Of a stretch of 64,000 nt of DNA, positions 25,631 through 35,582 are shown piece after piece (positions within the stretch are counted from its first letter, which is position 1; every line of letters begins with the position of its first letter). The DNA comes from Nitrosomonadales bacterium (GTDB lineage: Bacteria; Pseudomonadota; Gammaproteobacteria; Burkholderiales; Gallionellaceae): contig JACQYW010000006.1 of assembly GCA_016208015.1 (NCBI GenBank), forward strand, positions 1 through 64,000, in the 5' to 3' direction. Below the pieces are notes generated by a model that did no database searches, was not told the origin of the DNA, and saw only the letters and a list, made by a program, of their open reading frames with translations. The translations under genes were made by a program, and so were the position numbers.

Positions 25631-26080
25631 GTGTCCGGGAAACAGCGAAATTACACGTTGCGTCCTTCCCGCCTGCTTGCATTGTCGATTCTTTTTCTTG
25701 GTGCGGCATCACTTGCTGCCATCTGGTCGCTGCCGCTGCACAAGATCGTTTTGCTCGTGCTAGGCGCGGTTGTACTTCTGTGGGCCGGTTATCATCTGTC
25801 ACTAGACGCTCAGTTGCGCCTGCAGCATTCCTGTGTCGCCTTCCGGCTGGAGGAGGGGGATTCAGCCGTGCTGGTGTTGCGCAACGGCAAACATGTACCG
25901 TGCAGACTGTCTGCGGACAGTCTGGTGACTCCTTATCTGGTCATTCTCAATGTCGTCTTGAACGAACAACGCGGCGGGCGCAGTCTGATGATATTGCCTG
26001 ATTCAATGGGGGCGGAAAGATTTCGTCGCTTGCGTATCGCGCTCAGGTGGTGCGACAAGGCGGATCAGGCGGCGCGATAA
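25631..26080 (+). CDS. YgfX/CptA-like membrane protein
   Basis: 149 residues: two closely spaced membrane helices (about 17-35 and 39-58) followed by a beta-rich cytosolic part ending with RFRRLRIALRW. This matches the YgfX family, which in E. coli is the membrane partner of SdhE/CptB and was proposed as a cytoskeleton-directed toxin. In betaproteobacteria it is often found next to nadB and rpoE, as here. It begins 11 bp after the kinase gene and overlaps the convergent nadB by 16 bp. Confidence 0.6.
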   Translation: MSGKQRNYTLRPSRLLALSILFLGAASLAAIWSLPLHKIVLLVLGAVVLLWAGYHLSLDAQLRLQHSCVAFRLEEGDSAVLVLRNGKHVPCRLSADSLVTPYLVILNVVLNEQRGGRSLMILPDSMGAERFRRLRIALRWCDKADQAAR

Positions 26081-27654
26081 CCTGGTGGAATCAGCACAGT
26101 CGGGATGGCTTCCGGAAGCATGTGGGGGTAGTCCTTGCTGAAGTGCAATCCGCGACTTTCGTGGCGGGACAAGGCACTTTGAACGATGAGATCGGCTGTC
26201 AGTACCAGATTGCGCAGTTCCAGCAGGTCTGCGCTGACATGGAAGTTTCGGTAATACTCGTTGATCTCTTCATGCAGCAACTGGATGCGGTGCTGCGCAC
26301 GTTGCAGACGCTTGGTGGTGCGCACGATGCCGACGTAGTCCCACATGAAGCGGCGCAATTCGTCCCAGTTGTGCGAGATCACCACGGTCTCATCCGCATC
26401 GGTCACCCGGCTCTCGTCCCATTGCGGCAGTTCCGGTATCTGTCCCTGCGGTTTTCCCAGGATGTCCTTGGCTGCCGCATCGGCAAACACCAGGCACTCC
26501 AGCAGCGAATTGCTGGCCAATCGATTGGCACCGTGCAATCCGGTGTTGGCGGTTTCGCCGATCGCATAAAGCCTGTCCACATCGGTACGTCCATGCAGGT
26601 CGGTCATTACTCCGCCGCAGGTGAAATGCACCGCCGGAACGACCGGGATAGGTTGTCTGGATATGTCTATTCCGAGTGACAGGCAGCGAGAATGGATGGT
26701 CGGGAAGTGCTCCTTGAGGAATTCAACGGGCTGATGCGAGATGTCCAGATAGACACAATCCAGGCCGCGTTTCTTCATCTCGAAGTCGATGGCGCGGGCG
26801 ACGACATCGCGCGGCGCCAAGTCGGCGCGCTCGTCGTGCCACGGCATGAATCTGGCGCCGTCCGGAAGTTTCAGGGTGCCACCCTCTCCGCGCACCGCTT
26901 CGCTGATGAGGAAGGATTTGGCATGCGGATGGTAGAGGCAGGTCGGGTGGAACTGGATGAATTCCATATTGGAGACACGGCATCCGGCGCGCCAACCCAT
27001 GGCGATACCGTCGCCGGTGGCGGTGTCGGGGTTGGTCGTGTACAAATAGACCTTGCCGGCCCCGCCGGTGGCGAGCACGGTATTCTGCGCCGCGATGGTG
27101 ACGGTTTCACCGTTCGCACTGTTCAAGGCATAAGCACCGTAGCAGCGGTTGTCATCGCGACGCAACTTCTTTCCGGTGATGAGGTCGATGGCGATGTGCC
27201 GTTCAAGCAGGGTGATATTCGGATGTGCACGCGCCTTGACGGCGATGGTTTCCTGAACAGCCAGTCCGGTGGCGTCGGCGGCATGGATGATGCGGCGATG
27301 GCTGTGTCCGCCTTCACGGGTCAGGTGGTAGCCGCTGTCCGATGCGGCATCGCGCGTGAAGGGGACGCCCTGGGAAATCAGCCAGTCGATGGCGGCAGCC
27401 CCATGTTCGATGACGAAGCGGGTGGTGTCAGGATCGCACAGGCCCGCTCCCGCAACCTGAGTATCGTGGATATGCTCATCCAGCGAGTCGTTCTGCGACA
27501 GAACGGCGGCAATCCCCCCTTGCGCCCAGGCACTGGCGCCATCCAGCAGGGATTTCTTGGTGATGACGGCGACATTCTGGTTGTCCGCCAGTTTGAGTGC
27601 CAGCGACAGGCCGGCCAAGCCGCTACCGATGATGAGAGTATCGAAACGCAACAC
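26065..27654 (-). CDS. nadB: L-aspartate oxidase
   Basis: 529 residues, flavoprotein of the succinate dehydrogenase/fumarate reductase family: FAD-binding GSGLAGL at 10-16, GGIAAVLSQNDSLDEHIHDT, the REGGHSHRRIIHA active-site segment, and the HFTCGGVMTDLHGRTDV motif. NadB oxidises L-aspartate to iminoaspartate, the first step of NAD synthesis, with NadA. The start is a GTG at 27654 followed by TTG. nadB divergent from rpoE is a widely conserved arrangement. Confidence 0.93.
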   Translation of the reverse strand: MLRFDTLIIGSGLAGLSLALKLADNQNVAVITKKSLLDGASAWAQGGIAAVLSQNDSLDEHIHDTQVAGAGLCDPDTTRFVIEHGAAAIDWLISQGVPFTRDAASDSGYHLTREGGHSHRRIIHAADATGLAVQETIAVKARAHPNITLLERHIAIDLITGKKLRRDDNRCYGAYALNSANGETVTIAAQNTVLATGGAGKVYLYTTNPDTATGDGIAMGWRAGCRVSNMEFIQFHPTCLYHPHAKSFLISEAVRGEGGTLKLPDGARFMPWHDERADLAPRDVVARAIDFEMKKRGLDCVYLDISHQPVEFLKEHFPTIHSRCLSLGIDISRQPIPVVPAVHFTCGGVMTDLHGRTDVDRLYAIGETANTGLHGANRLASNSLLECLVFADAAAKDILGKPQGQIPELPQWDESRVTDADETVVISHNWDELRRFMWDYVGIVRTTKRLQRAQHRIQLLHEEINEYYRNFHVSADLLELRNLVLTADLIVQSALSRHESRGLHFSKDYPHMLPEAIPTVLIPPGYRAA

Positions 27655-27724
27655 GCCGCAAGTCCAGATCCGGTTATCGACCCGTGAACTATATCAAACT
27701 TGGAAAGGGCATTTGATCCGGAAT

Positions 27725-27750
27725 GAACTATTTTTTACATCCACTGTCCA
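27725..27750 (+). promoter_or_regulatory. Candidate sigma-E autoregulatory promoter of rpoE
   Basis: GAACTA at 27725-27730 resembles the GGAACTT -35 element, and TCCA follows after about 16 bp where TCnnA is expected. This is a weak match, listed because sigma-E genes commonly control themselves. Confidence 0.25.
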
Positions 27751-27846
27751 TCCGACCGTTACAGGCAATGCTGACGTGGATGTATCCGTCCGGTTATACT
27801 ACCGAACCGCTTGCAGGCGGTTCAAATCAATAAACCGGGAAACGGA

Positions 27847-28446
27847 ATGGGTGACAGGGAGGTCGATCAACAACTGGTAGAACGTGCGCAACGCGGCGAC
27901 AAGCATGCGTTCGAGTTGTTGGTGGCCAAATACCAGCGTCGCCTGGGCAGACTGATCTCCCGTTTCGTGCGTAATGCCGCCGAGGCCGAAGACGTCACCC
28001 AGGATGCCTTTATCAAGGCATACCGTGCGTTACCTGCGTTTCGCGGAGACAGCGCGTTCTATACCTGGTTGTACCGGATCGGCATCAATACGGCCAAGAA
28101 CCATCTGGTAGCGCAGGGGCGCAGGGCGCCGACTAGCACCCCGTTCGATGCGGAAGAGGCTGAAGATTTTGAGGATGCGGCACTGTTGCATGAAGTGTCG
28201 ACGCCGGAAAACGAGTTGATGAGCAAGCAAGTTGTCGAGGTAGTGAACTCTTCTCTACAGGAATTGCCGGACGATCTGCGTACCGCGCTGACCCTGCGCG
28301 AAATAGAAGGATTGAGTTACGAGGAGATCGCGGCAGTGATGGACTGCCCGATTGGCACGGTCAGATCGAGGATTTTCAGGGCACGTGAGGCGATCGCCGC
28401 CAATCTGCGCCCGTTATTGGGTACTAGCGAAGGCACAAGGTGGTGA
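27847..28446 (+). CDS. rpoE: RNA polymerase sigma factor RpoE (sigma-E/AlgU)
   Basis: 199 residues of an ECF sigma factor, group ECF02: region 2 (about 25-90; DAFIKAYRALPAFRGDSAFYTWLYRI) and region 4 (about 130-185; LPDDLRTALTLREIEGLSYEEIAAVMDCPIGTVRSRIFRARE). It directs the envelope-stress response and is held by RseA, encoded next. ATG 27847 fits the family N-terminus (GDREVDQQLVERAQRGD); the frame is open 12 codons further upstream. It leads the rpoE-rseA-rseB-rseC-degP unit. Confidence 0.95.
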   Translation: MGDREVDQQLVERAQRGDKHAFELLVAKYQRRLGRLISRFVRNAAEAEDVTQDAFIKAYRALPAFRGDSAFYTWLYRIGINTAKNHLVAQGRRAPTSTPFDAEEAEDFEDAALLHEVSTPENELMSKQVVEVVNSSLQELPDDLRTALTLREIEGLSYEEIAAVMDCPIGTVRSRIFRAREAIAANLRPLLGTSEGTRW

Positions 28447-28448
28447 AT

Positions 28449-28931
28449 ATGAAACAGGAAATTTCGGCATTGATGGACGGAGAGATGTACGAGGATCAGG
28501 CGGATACCTTCTTCGACAAGCTAAAGCGCCATCCGGAAACGCGGCAGGATTGGACCACCTACCATCTGATCGGCGATGCCTTGCGACAGCCGGACCATAT
28601 TTGCAAGAGCTTCGGACAGTCTTTCCATGAACGACTGCAAGCCGAACCCACCGTATTCGCACCCCACAATCGTACCTCCCAACGTATTCGCAATTTCGCC
28701 CTTTCTGCCGTTGCATCGGTTATGGCCTTGGCGCTGGTCGCCTGGTTGTCGTTGCAGGTCGGGAACGAGCCAGCTCCGCAGGTCGCGGCGATACCGCAGG
28801 ACAATTCAGCTGCTGCTGCCCGTCCTGCTTCCGCCCAAACCGACGACTACCTGATGGCGCATCAGGAATTCTCGCCCAGTGCCGAGGTGCATGGCGCGGC
28901 TTCTTATATTCATGCGGTGGCGGGGAAATAG
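28449..28931 (+). CDS. rseA: Anti-sigma-E factor RseA/MucA
   Basis: 160 residues. The N-terminal sigma-binding domain (ISALMDGE...; W35TTYHLIGDALR) is followed by one transmembrane helix (about 83-103) and a periplasmic tail of about 55 residues, the layout of RseA/MucA. On envelope stress, DegS and RseP cleave it to free RpoE. ATG 28449, with AAGGTGG upstream, is chosen over the adjacent GTGs at 28440 and 28443. The coding regions of rpoE and rseA are nearly contiguous. Confidence 0.88.
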   Translation: MKQEISALMDGEMYEDQADTFFDKLKRHPETRQDWTTYHLIGDALRQPDHICKSFGQSFHERLQAEPTVFAPHNRTSQRIRNFALSAVASVMALALVAWLSLQVGNEPAPQVAAIPQDNSAAAARPASAQTDDYLMAHQEFSPSAEVHGAASYIHAVAGK

Positions 28932-29926
28932 TGCAAGTCGCGATGAAACAAACAGGATTCTTTGTCTGCATGCTGGTGCAATTGGGGGTTGCATCCGCGT
29001 GGGCCGATCCCTTGCAGGGTAATGAGGCTGAATGGCTGAAGACCATGGTCTTTGCGGCTCACCAAACCGATTACAGCGGGGTGTTCGTCTATCAATCCGG
29101 CGGCCGCGTCGAGATGTCGCGCATCACCCATGTTTCAGATGAGAACGGGGAGCATGAGCGTCTGGAAAGTATGGGCGGCGCCAAACGAGAGCTCATCCGC
29201 AACAACGATCAAGTTTGGCTGTATACGGATGGACGCAAGGTCAAGGTCGAAAAGCGCCAGATCAAGCGGGCCTTCCCCGCCTTGCTGCCTGAGCAGATAT
29301 CGACCCTGAAAGAGAATTACCTGATCAAGCGCGAAGAAGAAGGCGAAGTAGCCGGGTATCACGTGCACACCGTCACTTTCCAACCCAAGGATAACTTGCG
29401 TTATTCCCGCAAGATGTGGGCGCATTACGATTCCGGCTTGTTGCTCAAGGCGGCTGTGATGGATGATCGCGATTACATCATCGAACAATATGCCTTCATG
29501 GAGTTGAGCATCGGCGGCAATATCGATCGCAAATGGATATCTCAGGCAAAATCCTCTCCGTCGGATATTTCTCGTCAAGTCCAGACATCGCAGTTGACCA
29601 ATTCGGAACTGCTGTTGACGGAAGCCAGCGGCTGGCAGGTCGATGAATTGCCTTTTGGGTTCAAGAAGATATTGGAGATGCGCCGATCTTTCCACGAGAA
29701 CCGAGAACCAGTCATTCATATGGTTTTTTCCGACGGCTTGGCGGGGATTTCGGTGTTCGTCGAGAAGCTGAATGAATCCGCGCATCGGCATTCCGGCTTG
29801 GCCGGTCAGGGCGCTGTGCATGTCTACAACCGCATCATTGGGGATTCGCTGGTAACGGTGGTCGGCGAAGTGCCGGCCAGAACCGTGATCCAGGTCGCCG
29901 ATTCCGTGCGCTACGCAGGGCAATGA
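28931..29926 (+). CDS. rseB: Sigma-E regulator RseB/MucB
   Basis: 331 residues: signal peptide ending near ASAWA-DP, an N-terminal LolA-like domain (WLKTMVFAAHQTDYSGVFVYQ; KREEEGEVAGYHVHTVTFQPKD) and a smaller C-terminal domain (WQVDELPFGFKK...; VTVVGEVPARTVIQVADSV). RseB shields RseA from proteolysis and senses lipids or lipopolysaccharide. The GTG at 28931 overlaps the rseA stop and has GGGGAAA close by; the ATG at 28943 is the alternative and gives the same mature protein. Confidence 0.9.
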   Translation: MQVAMKQTGFFVCMLVQLGVASAWADPLQGNEAEWLKTMVFAAHQTDYSGVFVYQSGGRVEMSRITHVSDENGEHERLESMGGAKRELIRNNDQVWLYTDGRKVKVEKRQIKRAFPALLPEQISTLKENYLIKREEEGEVAGYHVHTVTFQPKDNLRYSRKMWAHYDSGLLLKAAVMDDRDYIIEQYAFMELSIGGNIDRKWISQAKSSPSDISRQVQTSQLTNSELLLTEASGWQVDELPFGFKKILEMRRSFHENREPVIHMVFSDGLAGISVFVEKLNESAHRHSGLAGQGAVHVYNRIIGDSLVTVVGEVPARTVIQVADSVRYAGQ

Positions 29927-29927
29927 T

Positions 29928-30374
29928 ATGTTGGAGATGCGCGCGATCGTCATCAAGCTGCAGGGCGAGGAAGCCTTGGTCCAGCCTTTGGGCACCGGTG
30001 GCTGCGGGCATTGCGACAGCGAGGGTGGCTGTGGTAGCGGTACGCTGACAAAAATGTTTTGCAGCAGCAAACCCAGACACTTTGCTGTCCGGAACCAGGT
30101 TCGAGCCAAAGTGGGCGACGAAGTCCATGTGACTTTGCCGGACGGCACACTTTTCCGCGGTGCGGTGAAGATGTATATATTGCCGCTGATACTGCTTTTG
30201 GCCGGGGGGGGCTTCGGTGTGAGCCTGGCTGGCGATGCGGTTTCGCGGGATGCATATGCCGCTGCCGGTGCGGTCAGCGGGCTGTTGCTGGGTTTTATAT
30301 TGGCAAGATTGTCGTCATTCAGAGTCGGGCAGGCGGTCGCTTCGTCCATCGTTACATCCCGTTTCGGTTCTTAA
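29928..30374 (+). CDS. rseC: RseC/MucC family membrane protein
   Basis: 148 residues. A cytosolic Cys cluster (GGCGHCDSEGGCGSG...MFC), as in RseC proteins, precedes two transmembrane helices (about 82-102 and 110-128). RseC modulates sigma-E activity and in some bacteria maintains SoxR in reduced form with Rsx proteins. It starts one base after the rseB stop. Confidence 0.88.
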   Translation: MLEMRAIVIKLQGEEALVQPLGTGGCGHCDSEGGCGSGTLTKMFCSSKPRHFAVRNQVRAKVGDEVHVTLPDGTLFRGAVKMYILPLILLLAGGGFGVSLAGDAVSRDAYAAAGAVSGLLLGFILARLSSFRVGQAVASSIVTSRFGS

Positions 30375-30404
30375 TCGTCGTTTCATCAGGAGGCTAAGCG
30401 CATC

Positions 30405-31802
30405 ATGCTGAAGAGAATATTTTTCCTCGCATTGTTCGGATCATTATCCTTGCAGGCAGTCGCCAGAGATCTGCCCGATTTCACCGAGTTGGTCGAAAAA
30501 CAGGGCGCTGCCGTGGTGAATGTCAGTACCACGCAGATCAACCGCACGCCGCAGATGTTCCAAGGGGCGCCAAATCTGCCCGAGAACGATCCGTTCTACG
30601 AGTTCTTCCGTCGGTTTGCGCCGCAGATGCCGCGCGAACAGGAATCGCAATCGCTGGGCTCCGGTTTCATCATCAGTGCCGACGGCTATATCTTGACCAA
30701 TGCGCATGTCGTTGATCGTGCCGAGAAGATCACCGTGCGCCTGTCCGACAAGCGCGAGTTCAAGGCAAAAGTGATCGGTGCGGACAAACGCACCGACGTG
30801 GCCTTGCTCAAGATCGAGGCGAGCGGTTTGCCCAAAGTCACCTTGGGCGAACCCGGTCTGCTCAAGGTGGGTGAATGGGTGCTGGCGATCGGTTCGCCCT
30901 TCGGTTTTGACAGCAGCGTGACGGCAGGTATCGTCAGCGCCAAAGGGCGCTCCCTGCCGCAGGAGAACTTTGTCCCTTTCATCCAGACCGATGTGGCGAT
31001 CAACCCCGGCAATTCAGGTGGCCCGTTGTTCAACATGAAGGGCGAGGTGGTAGGTATCAACTCGCAGATCTATAGCCGTTCTGGCGGCTACATGGGGTTG
31101 TCGTTCTCCATCCCCATCGATGTGGCGATGGATGTGGTGAACCAGTTGCGCACCACCGGCAAGGTCACGCGCGGACGTATCGGCGTGAGTATCCAGGAGG
31201 TGACGCGCGAGCTGGCGGACTCTTTCGGTCTGCCCAAGATTGCCGGTGCGCTGATCTCCGCGGTTGAAAAAGGCGGTCCGGCAGACAAGGCCGGAGTACG
31301 TCCCAGCGATGTGATCCTTAAGTTCGACGGCAAAGCGGTGAATTCATCGGCAGATCTGCCGCGCATCGTCGCGGCGACCAAGCCGGGCAACAAGGTCGGC
31401 GTGCAATTGTGGCGTAAAGGCAGCACGCTGGACGTGTCGCTGGTCGTGGCCGAGATACGCGAAGAGGGCGGCGAAGTCGCCCAGCGCGGGCATCGCAGCG
31501 GTACGGAAGGTACTTCGGAGAGCGAGACCCGTCTCGGACTGGTGGTGAGCGAGCTGAACGACCAGCAGAAGGCAGAACTGCAAGTCGAGGGCGGTCTGGT
31601 CGTCGAGGATATGAAAGGTCCGGCAGCCCGCAGCCAGCTGCAGCGCGGCGACGTGATCCTTGCGATTGGAAATATCGAGATACATAACTTCGACCAGTTC
31701 AACGAGGTGCTCAAGAAAGTGCCGCGCGGACGCAATATCGCTTTGCTGGTGCGCCGCAGCGAGGGCACGGTCTACGTGCCGATCAAGCTGGACGAGAAGT
31801 AA
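30405..31802 (+). CDS. mucD: Periplasmic serine protease DegP/MucD
   Basis: 465 residues: signal peptide (1-20), trypsin-like protease with the triad His101, Asp131 and Ser204 (GNSGGP), and two PDZ domains (about 250-345 and 375-460). The DegP/DegQ/MucD chaperone-protease degrades misfolded periplasmic proteins and is a typical sigma-E regulon member; in Pseudomonas the equivalent gene is mucD, also last in the algU operon. The strand linking the PDZ domains contains an unusual REEGGEVAQRGHRSGTEGTSESE insert-like stretch, probably flexible. Confidence 0.92.
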   Translation: MLKRIFFLALFGSLSLQAVARDLPDFTELVEKQGAAVVNVSTTQINRTPQMFQGAPNLPENDPFYEFFRRFAPQMPREQESQSLGSGFIISADGYILTNAHVVDRAEKITVRLSDKREFKAKVIGADKRTDVALLKIEASGLPKVTLGEPGLLKVGEWVLAIGSPFGFDSSVTAGIVSAKGRSLPQENFVPFIQTDVAINPGNSGGPLFNMKGEVVGINSQIYSRSGGYMGLSFSIPIDVAMDVVNQLRTTGKVTRGRIGVSIQEVTRELADSFGLPKIAGALISAVEKGGPADKAGVRPSDVILKFDGKAVNSSADLPRIVAATKPGNKVGVQLWRKGSTLDVSLVVAEIREEGGEVAQRGHRSGTEGTSESETRLGLVVSELNDQQKAELQVEGGLVVEDMKGPAARSQLQRGDVILAIGNIEIHNFDQFNEVLKKVPRGRNIALLVRRSEGTVYVPIKLDEK

Positions 31803-31825
31803 GCAGACGACAGTAGCCCAGCGTA

Positions 31826-31891
31826 TCCCGTCAAAATCGGCTAGAATCCGCGCTTCGCGTAACTACCGATTTTGACGGGATTTTCCATTTT
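31826..31891 (+). terminator. Large stem-loop between degP and lepA
   Basis: A perfect 15-bp inverted repeat (31826-31840 against 31866-31880; TCCCGTCAAAATCGG type) encloses 25 nt that themselves contain a CGCG-CTT-CGCG mini-hairpin, followed by TTTTCCATTTT. It is well placed to terminate the sigma-E operon before lepA. A TAGAAT sequence in the loop could be the -10 of lepA, in which case the dyad could also be a regulatory site. Confidence 0.65.
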
Positions 31892-31898
31892 GAGCCTC

Positions 31899-33692
31899 AT
31901 GCAGCATATCCGTAATTTCTCCATCATTGCCCACATCGATCACGGCAAATCCACACTGGCAGACCGTATCATCCATTTATGCGGCGGCTTGTCCGACCGC
32001 GAGATGGAAGAGCAGGTGCTCGACTCGATGGACATCGAGCGCGAGCGCGGTATCACCATCAAGGCACAGACCGCCGCGCTGAACTACAAGGCGCGCGATG
32101 GTCAGGTCTATAACCTCAATTTGATCGACACGCCGGGGCATGTGGACTTCTCCTATGAAGTCTCGCGCTCCTTGTCCGCTTGCGAAGGCGCGCTGCTGGT
32201 GGTGGATGCTTCGCAGGGTGTCGAGGCGCAGACCGTGGCCAATTGTTATACCGCGCTCGACTTGGGTGTCGAAGTCGTGCCGGTGCTGAACAAGATCGAT
32301 CTGCCTTCCGCCAATCCCGAGAACGCCATCGCCGAGATCGAGGATGTGATCGGCATCGGTGCGCAGGATGCGGTCCGCTGCTCGGCCAAGACGGGCCTGG
32401 GGGTGGAAGATGTGCTGGAAGCGCTGATCGTCAAAGTCCCGGCGCCCAAAGGCGATATCACTGCGCCCCTGCAGGCACTCATCATCGACTCCTGGTTCGA
32501 CAACTATGTCGGCGTGGTGATGCTGGTGCGCATCGTCAACGGTACGCTCAAGCCCAAGGACAAGATACTGTTCATGGCGACCGGCGCGCAGCATCTCACC
32601 GAGCATGTCGGTGTGTTCACGCCAAAATCGCAGGATCGTGAATCGTTGAGCGCAGGGCAGGTCGGTTTCGTCATCGCCGGCATCAAGGAACTGAAAGATG
32701 CCAAGGTCGGTGATACCGTCACCTCGGTCTCCAAGCCTGCCGCCAGCGCCTTGCCGGGCTTCAAGGAGATACAGCCGCAAGTGTTCGCCGGGCTGTTCCC
32801 GGTCGAATCCAACCAGTACGAAGCATTGCGCGATTCGCTGGAAAAATTGAAGCTCAACGATGCCGCGCTGCAATACGAGCCGGAAGTGTCTCAGGCGCTG
32901 GGCTTCGGCTTCCGTTGCGGTTTCCTCGGTCTGCTGCACATGGAGATCGTGCAGGAGCGGCTGGAGCGCGAGTTCGATATGGATCTGATCACCACCGCCC
33001 CCACGGTGATCTACGAGGTGGTACAACGCGACGGAACAGTGATGATGGTGGACAACCCGTCCAAGCTGCCGGATCTGTCCAAGGTCGAAGAGATCCGCGA
33101 ACCGATCGTCAACGTCAATCTGTACATGCCGCAGGAATACGTCGGTGCAGTCATCACATTGTGCACGCAGAAGCGCGGCCTGCAGATCGACATGACCTAT
33201 CACGGCAAACAGGTGCTGCTGAAGTACGAGATGCCGATGGGCGAGATCGTGCTGGATTTCTTCGACAAACTGAAATCGGTGTCGCGCGGTTACGCCTCGA
33301 TGGATTACGAGTTCAAGGAATACCGCCCGGCGGATGTGGTGAAAGTGGACATGCTGATCAACGGCGAGAAAGTGGACGCGCTGTCCATCATCGTGCACCG
33401 CGCCAACAGCCAGTATCGCGGGCGCGAAGTGGCGGCCAAGATGCGCGAACTGATCCCGCGCCAGATGTTCGATGTGGCGATCCAGGCTGCCATCGGCGCC
33501 AACATCATCTCGCGCGAGAACGTGAAGGCCCTGCGCAAGAACGTGTTGGCCAAGTGTTACGGCGGCGATATCTCACGCAAGAAGAAGCTGCTGGAAAAGC
33601 AGAAGGCCGGCAAGAAGCGCATGAAGCAGGTGGGCAGCGTGGAGATCCCGCAGGAGGCATTCCTGGCCATCCTGCGTGTGGATGACAAATAA
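31899..33692 (+). CDS. lepA: Elongation factor 4 (LepA)
   Basis: 597 residues, full length for LepA. Starts [19 protein letters not shown] (G1), with the DTPGH, NKID and switch motifs of translational GTPases and the LepA-specific C-terminal domain rich in Lys ([17 protein letters not shown]). EF4 back-translocates or remodels stalled ribosomes and aids initiation. The ATG at 31899 matches family N-termini; earlier in-frame starts fall in the stem-loop. It leads the lepA-nagZ operon. Confidence 0.95.
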   Translation: MQHIRNFSIIAHIDHGKSTLADRIIHLCGGLSDREMEEQVLDSMDIERERGITIKAQTAALNYKARDGQVYNLNLIDTPGHVDFSYEVSRSLSACEGALLVVDASQGVEAQTVANCYTALDLGVEVVPVLNKIDLPSANPENAIAEIEDVIGIGAQDAVRCSAKTGLGVEDVLEALIVKVPAPKGDITAPLQALIIDSWFDNYVGVVMLVRIVNGTLKPKDKILFMATGAQHLTEHVGVFTPKSQDRESLSAGQVGFVIAGIKELKDAKVGDTVTSVSKPAASALPGFKEIQPQVFAGLFPVESNQYEALRDSLEKLKLNDAALQYEPEVSQALGFGFRCGFLGLLHMEIVQERLEREFDMDLITTAPTVIYEVVQRDGTVMMVDNPSKLPDLSKVEEIREPIVNVNLYMPQEYVGAVITLCTQKRGLQIDMTYHGKQVLLKYEMPMGEIVLDFFDKLKSVSRGYASMDYEFKEYRPADVVKVDMLINGEKVDALSIIVHRANSQYRGREVAAKMRELIPRQMFDVAIQAAIGANIISRENVKALRKNVLAKCYGGDISRKKKLLEKQKAGKKRMKQVGSVEIPQEAFLAILRVDDK

Positions 33693-33707
33693 CCGATAGG
33701 AAGCAAA

Positions 33708-34511
33708 ATGACTTTCGCCTTGATCCTGTTCTCACTATTGGTATTGACCGGAGTGATCTGGCTGCTGGATCGATTCTTGTTGCGTGCCAAACGTCCGGCA
33801 GACGTGAACGAGCCTTGGTGGGTGGAGTACGCCAAGAGTTTCTTTCCGGTGATTCTGATCGTGTTCCTGTTGCGCTCCTTTGTGATCGAGCCCTTCAAGA
33901 TCCCTTCCGGCTCCATGATCCCCACACTGCATGTGGGAGATTTCATTCTGGTCAATCGCTACACTTACGGTTTGCGCCTGCCCATAGTCAACAAGAAATT
34001 CATCGATATCAATCAGCCGCAACGCGGGGATGTGATGGTGTTCCACTATCCCGAAGACCCGTCGGTGGATTATATTAAGCGCGTGGTCGGTATTTCCGGC
34101 GATGTGCTGGTCTATCGCAACAAGAGACTGTGGATCAACGGGGTAGAGCAAGTGTTGCAGCGGGAGGGAGATTTCAATTATGTCGAGAGCGAGCTGAGGT
34201 TCGTGCACACCGAGCGCTATAACGAAAGCCTCGGTGAGCGTAAGCATGCAGTACTGTTGAATCCGGAAATGCCGCAGGTGCATCTGGGAAATGTGGCCAA
34301 CTTCCCGCAAAACGAACAATGCAGTTATAGTGAGCAGGAGGTCAGATGCACCGTGCCTGACGGGCACTATTTCATGATGGGTGATAACCGCGATAATAGC
34401 CGCGACAGCCGCTACTGGGGTTTTGTACCGGACGAGATGGTGGTGGGCAGGGCGTTCTTCATCTGGATGAATTTCGGAGAATTGAAACGTATCGGTTTGT
34501 CTATCGAATAG
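33708..34511 (+). CDS. lepB: Signal peptidase I
   Basis: 267 residues: N-terminal membrane helices (about 2-20 and 45-62), catalytic Ser69 in SGSMIPTL and Lys124 in DYIKRVVG, and the C-terminal MGDNRDNSRDSRYWG box. LepB cleaves Sec and Tat signal peptides on the periplasmic face. Placement right after lepA (15 bp) is the standard proteobacterial arrangement. Confidence 0.95.
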   Translation: MTFALILFSLLVLTGVIWLLDRFLLRAKRPADVNEPWWVEYAKSFFPVILIVFLLRSFVIEPFKIPSGSMIPTLHVGDFILVNRYTYGLRLPIVNKKFIDINQPQRGDVMVFHYPEDPSVDYIKRVVGISGDVLVYRNKRLWINGVEQVLQREGDFNYVESELRFVHTERYNESLGERKHAVLLNPEMPQVHLGNVANFPQNEQCSYSEQEVRCTVPDGHYFMMGDNRDNSRDSRYWGFVPDEMVVGRAFFIWMNFGELKRIGLSIE

Positions 34512-34538
34512 TTAAGTGATATCGGGAAAGGAACAGAA

Positions 34539-34904
34539 ATGAGGGCAATGGCGAAAAAACAGAAAGGCATGGGCTTTGCGGGATTCATCATGATCGCCGC
34601 AGGGGTCATCTTTGTTGCGATTCTGGGCATGAAGACGGTGCCTTCGTATGTACATAGTGCGCAGATCAGTCAAATATTCAAGGAAATCTCTCGTGATCCG
34701 GCGATGCAGGGTGCCTCGGTCAAAGATATCAAAGAGTCATATAACAAGCGTGCCAACATCAATTACATCACGGACATCACTGCGGAAGACATCGAGATCG
34801 TGCAGGACGGCGGGCAACTGAGTCTAAGCACCAACTACTCGGTCAAGATTCCGCTGGTGGCCAATATCACGCTGTTACTCGAATTCAATCCGAGCAGTTC
34901 ATAA
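34539..34904 (+). CDS. DUF4845 membrane protein
   Basis: 121 residues with one N-terminal transmembrane helix (about 10-30) and a small periplasmic domain ending [11 protein letters not shown]. This is the conserved gene between lepB and rnc in betaproteobacteria, assigned to DUF4845; its position suggests a role near secretion or RNA processing, but none is demonstrated. RBS AAAGGAAC precedes ATG 34539. Confidence 0.8.
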   Translation: MRAMAKKQKGMGFAGFIMIAAGVIFVAILGMKTVPSYVHSAQISQIFKEISRDPAMQGASVKDIKESYNKRANINYITDITAEDIEIVQDGGQLSLSTNYSVKIPLVANITLLLEFNPSSS

Positions 34905-34914
34905 GCCGCAAACA

Positions 34915-35582
34915 ATGAAGCACGCGGCACTGTGTAAGCAGCTTGGCTATCAGTTCGTGCAGCCGCAATTGTTGCAGCGTGCTTTGACGCATCGCAGTTA
35001 CAGCTCAGTCCATAACGAACGACTGGAATTTCTGGGTGATAGCGTATTGAACTGCACGATCGCCAAGCACCTCTATGACAGTTATCCTGAATTGCCGGAA
35101 GGCGATCTGTCACGTCTGCGTTCCAATTTGGTGAACCAGCAGACTCTTGCGATATTGGCGCAGCAACTGGAGCTGGGAGAACAATTGTTGCTGGGAGAAG
35201 GGGAGCGCAAGAGTGCCGGATTCCGCAGACCTTCCATTCTTGCTGATGCGCTGGAAGCCTTGTTTGGAGCGGTGATGCTGGATGCGGATTTTGCCGCGGC
35301 GGAGAAGGTGGTGCTGGGATTGTATGTTCCGTTCATCGCGCAGATTGACCCGCAGGCATTGGGTAAAGATGCCAAGACGCTGTTGCAGGAACACCTGCAG
35401 GGCCGCAAACAGGCTCTGCCGCAATACAATGTGGTTGAGATCAAGGGCGAAGCCCATGCGCAGACCTTTGTCGTTGACTGCGAGATTCCGCAACTGGGTC
35501 TGAAAACCCAGGGAGAGGGCGCCAGTCGCCGCATCGCCGAACAGATTGCCGCCGAAAAGGCCTACCAACAGATCGAAAAAAA

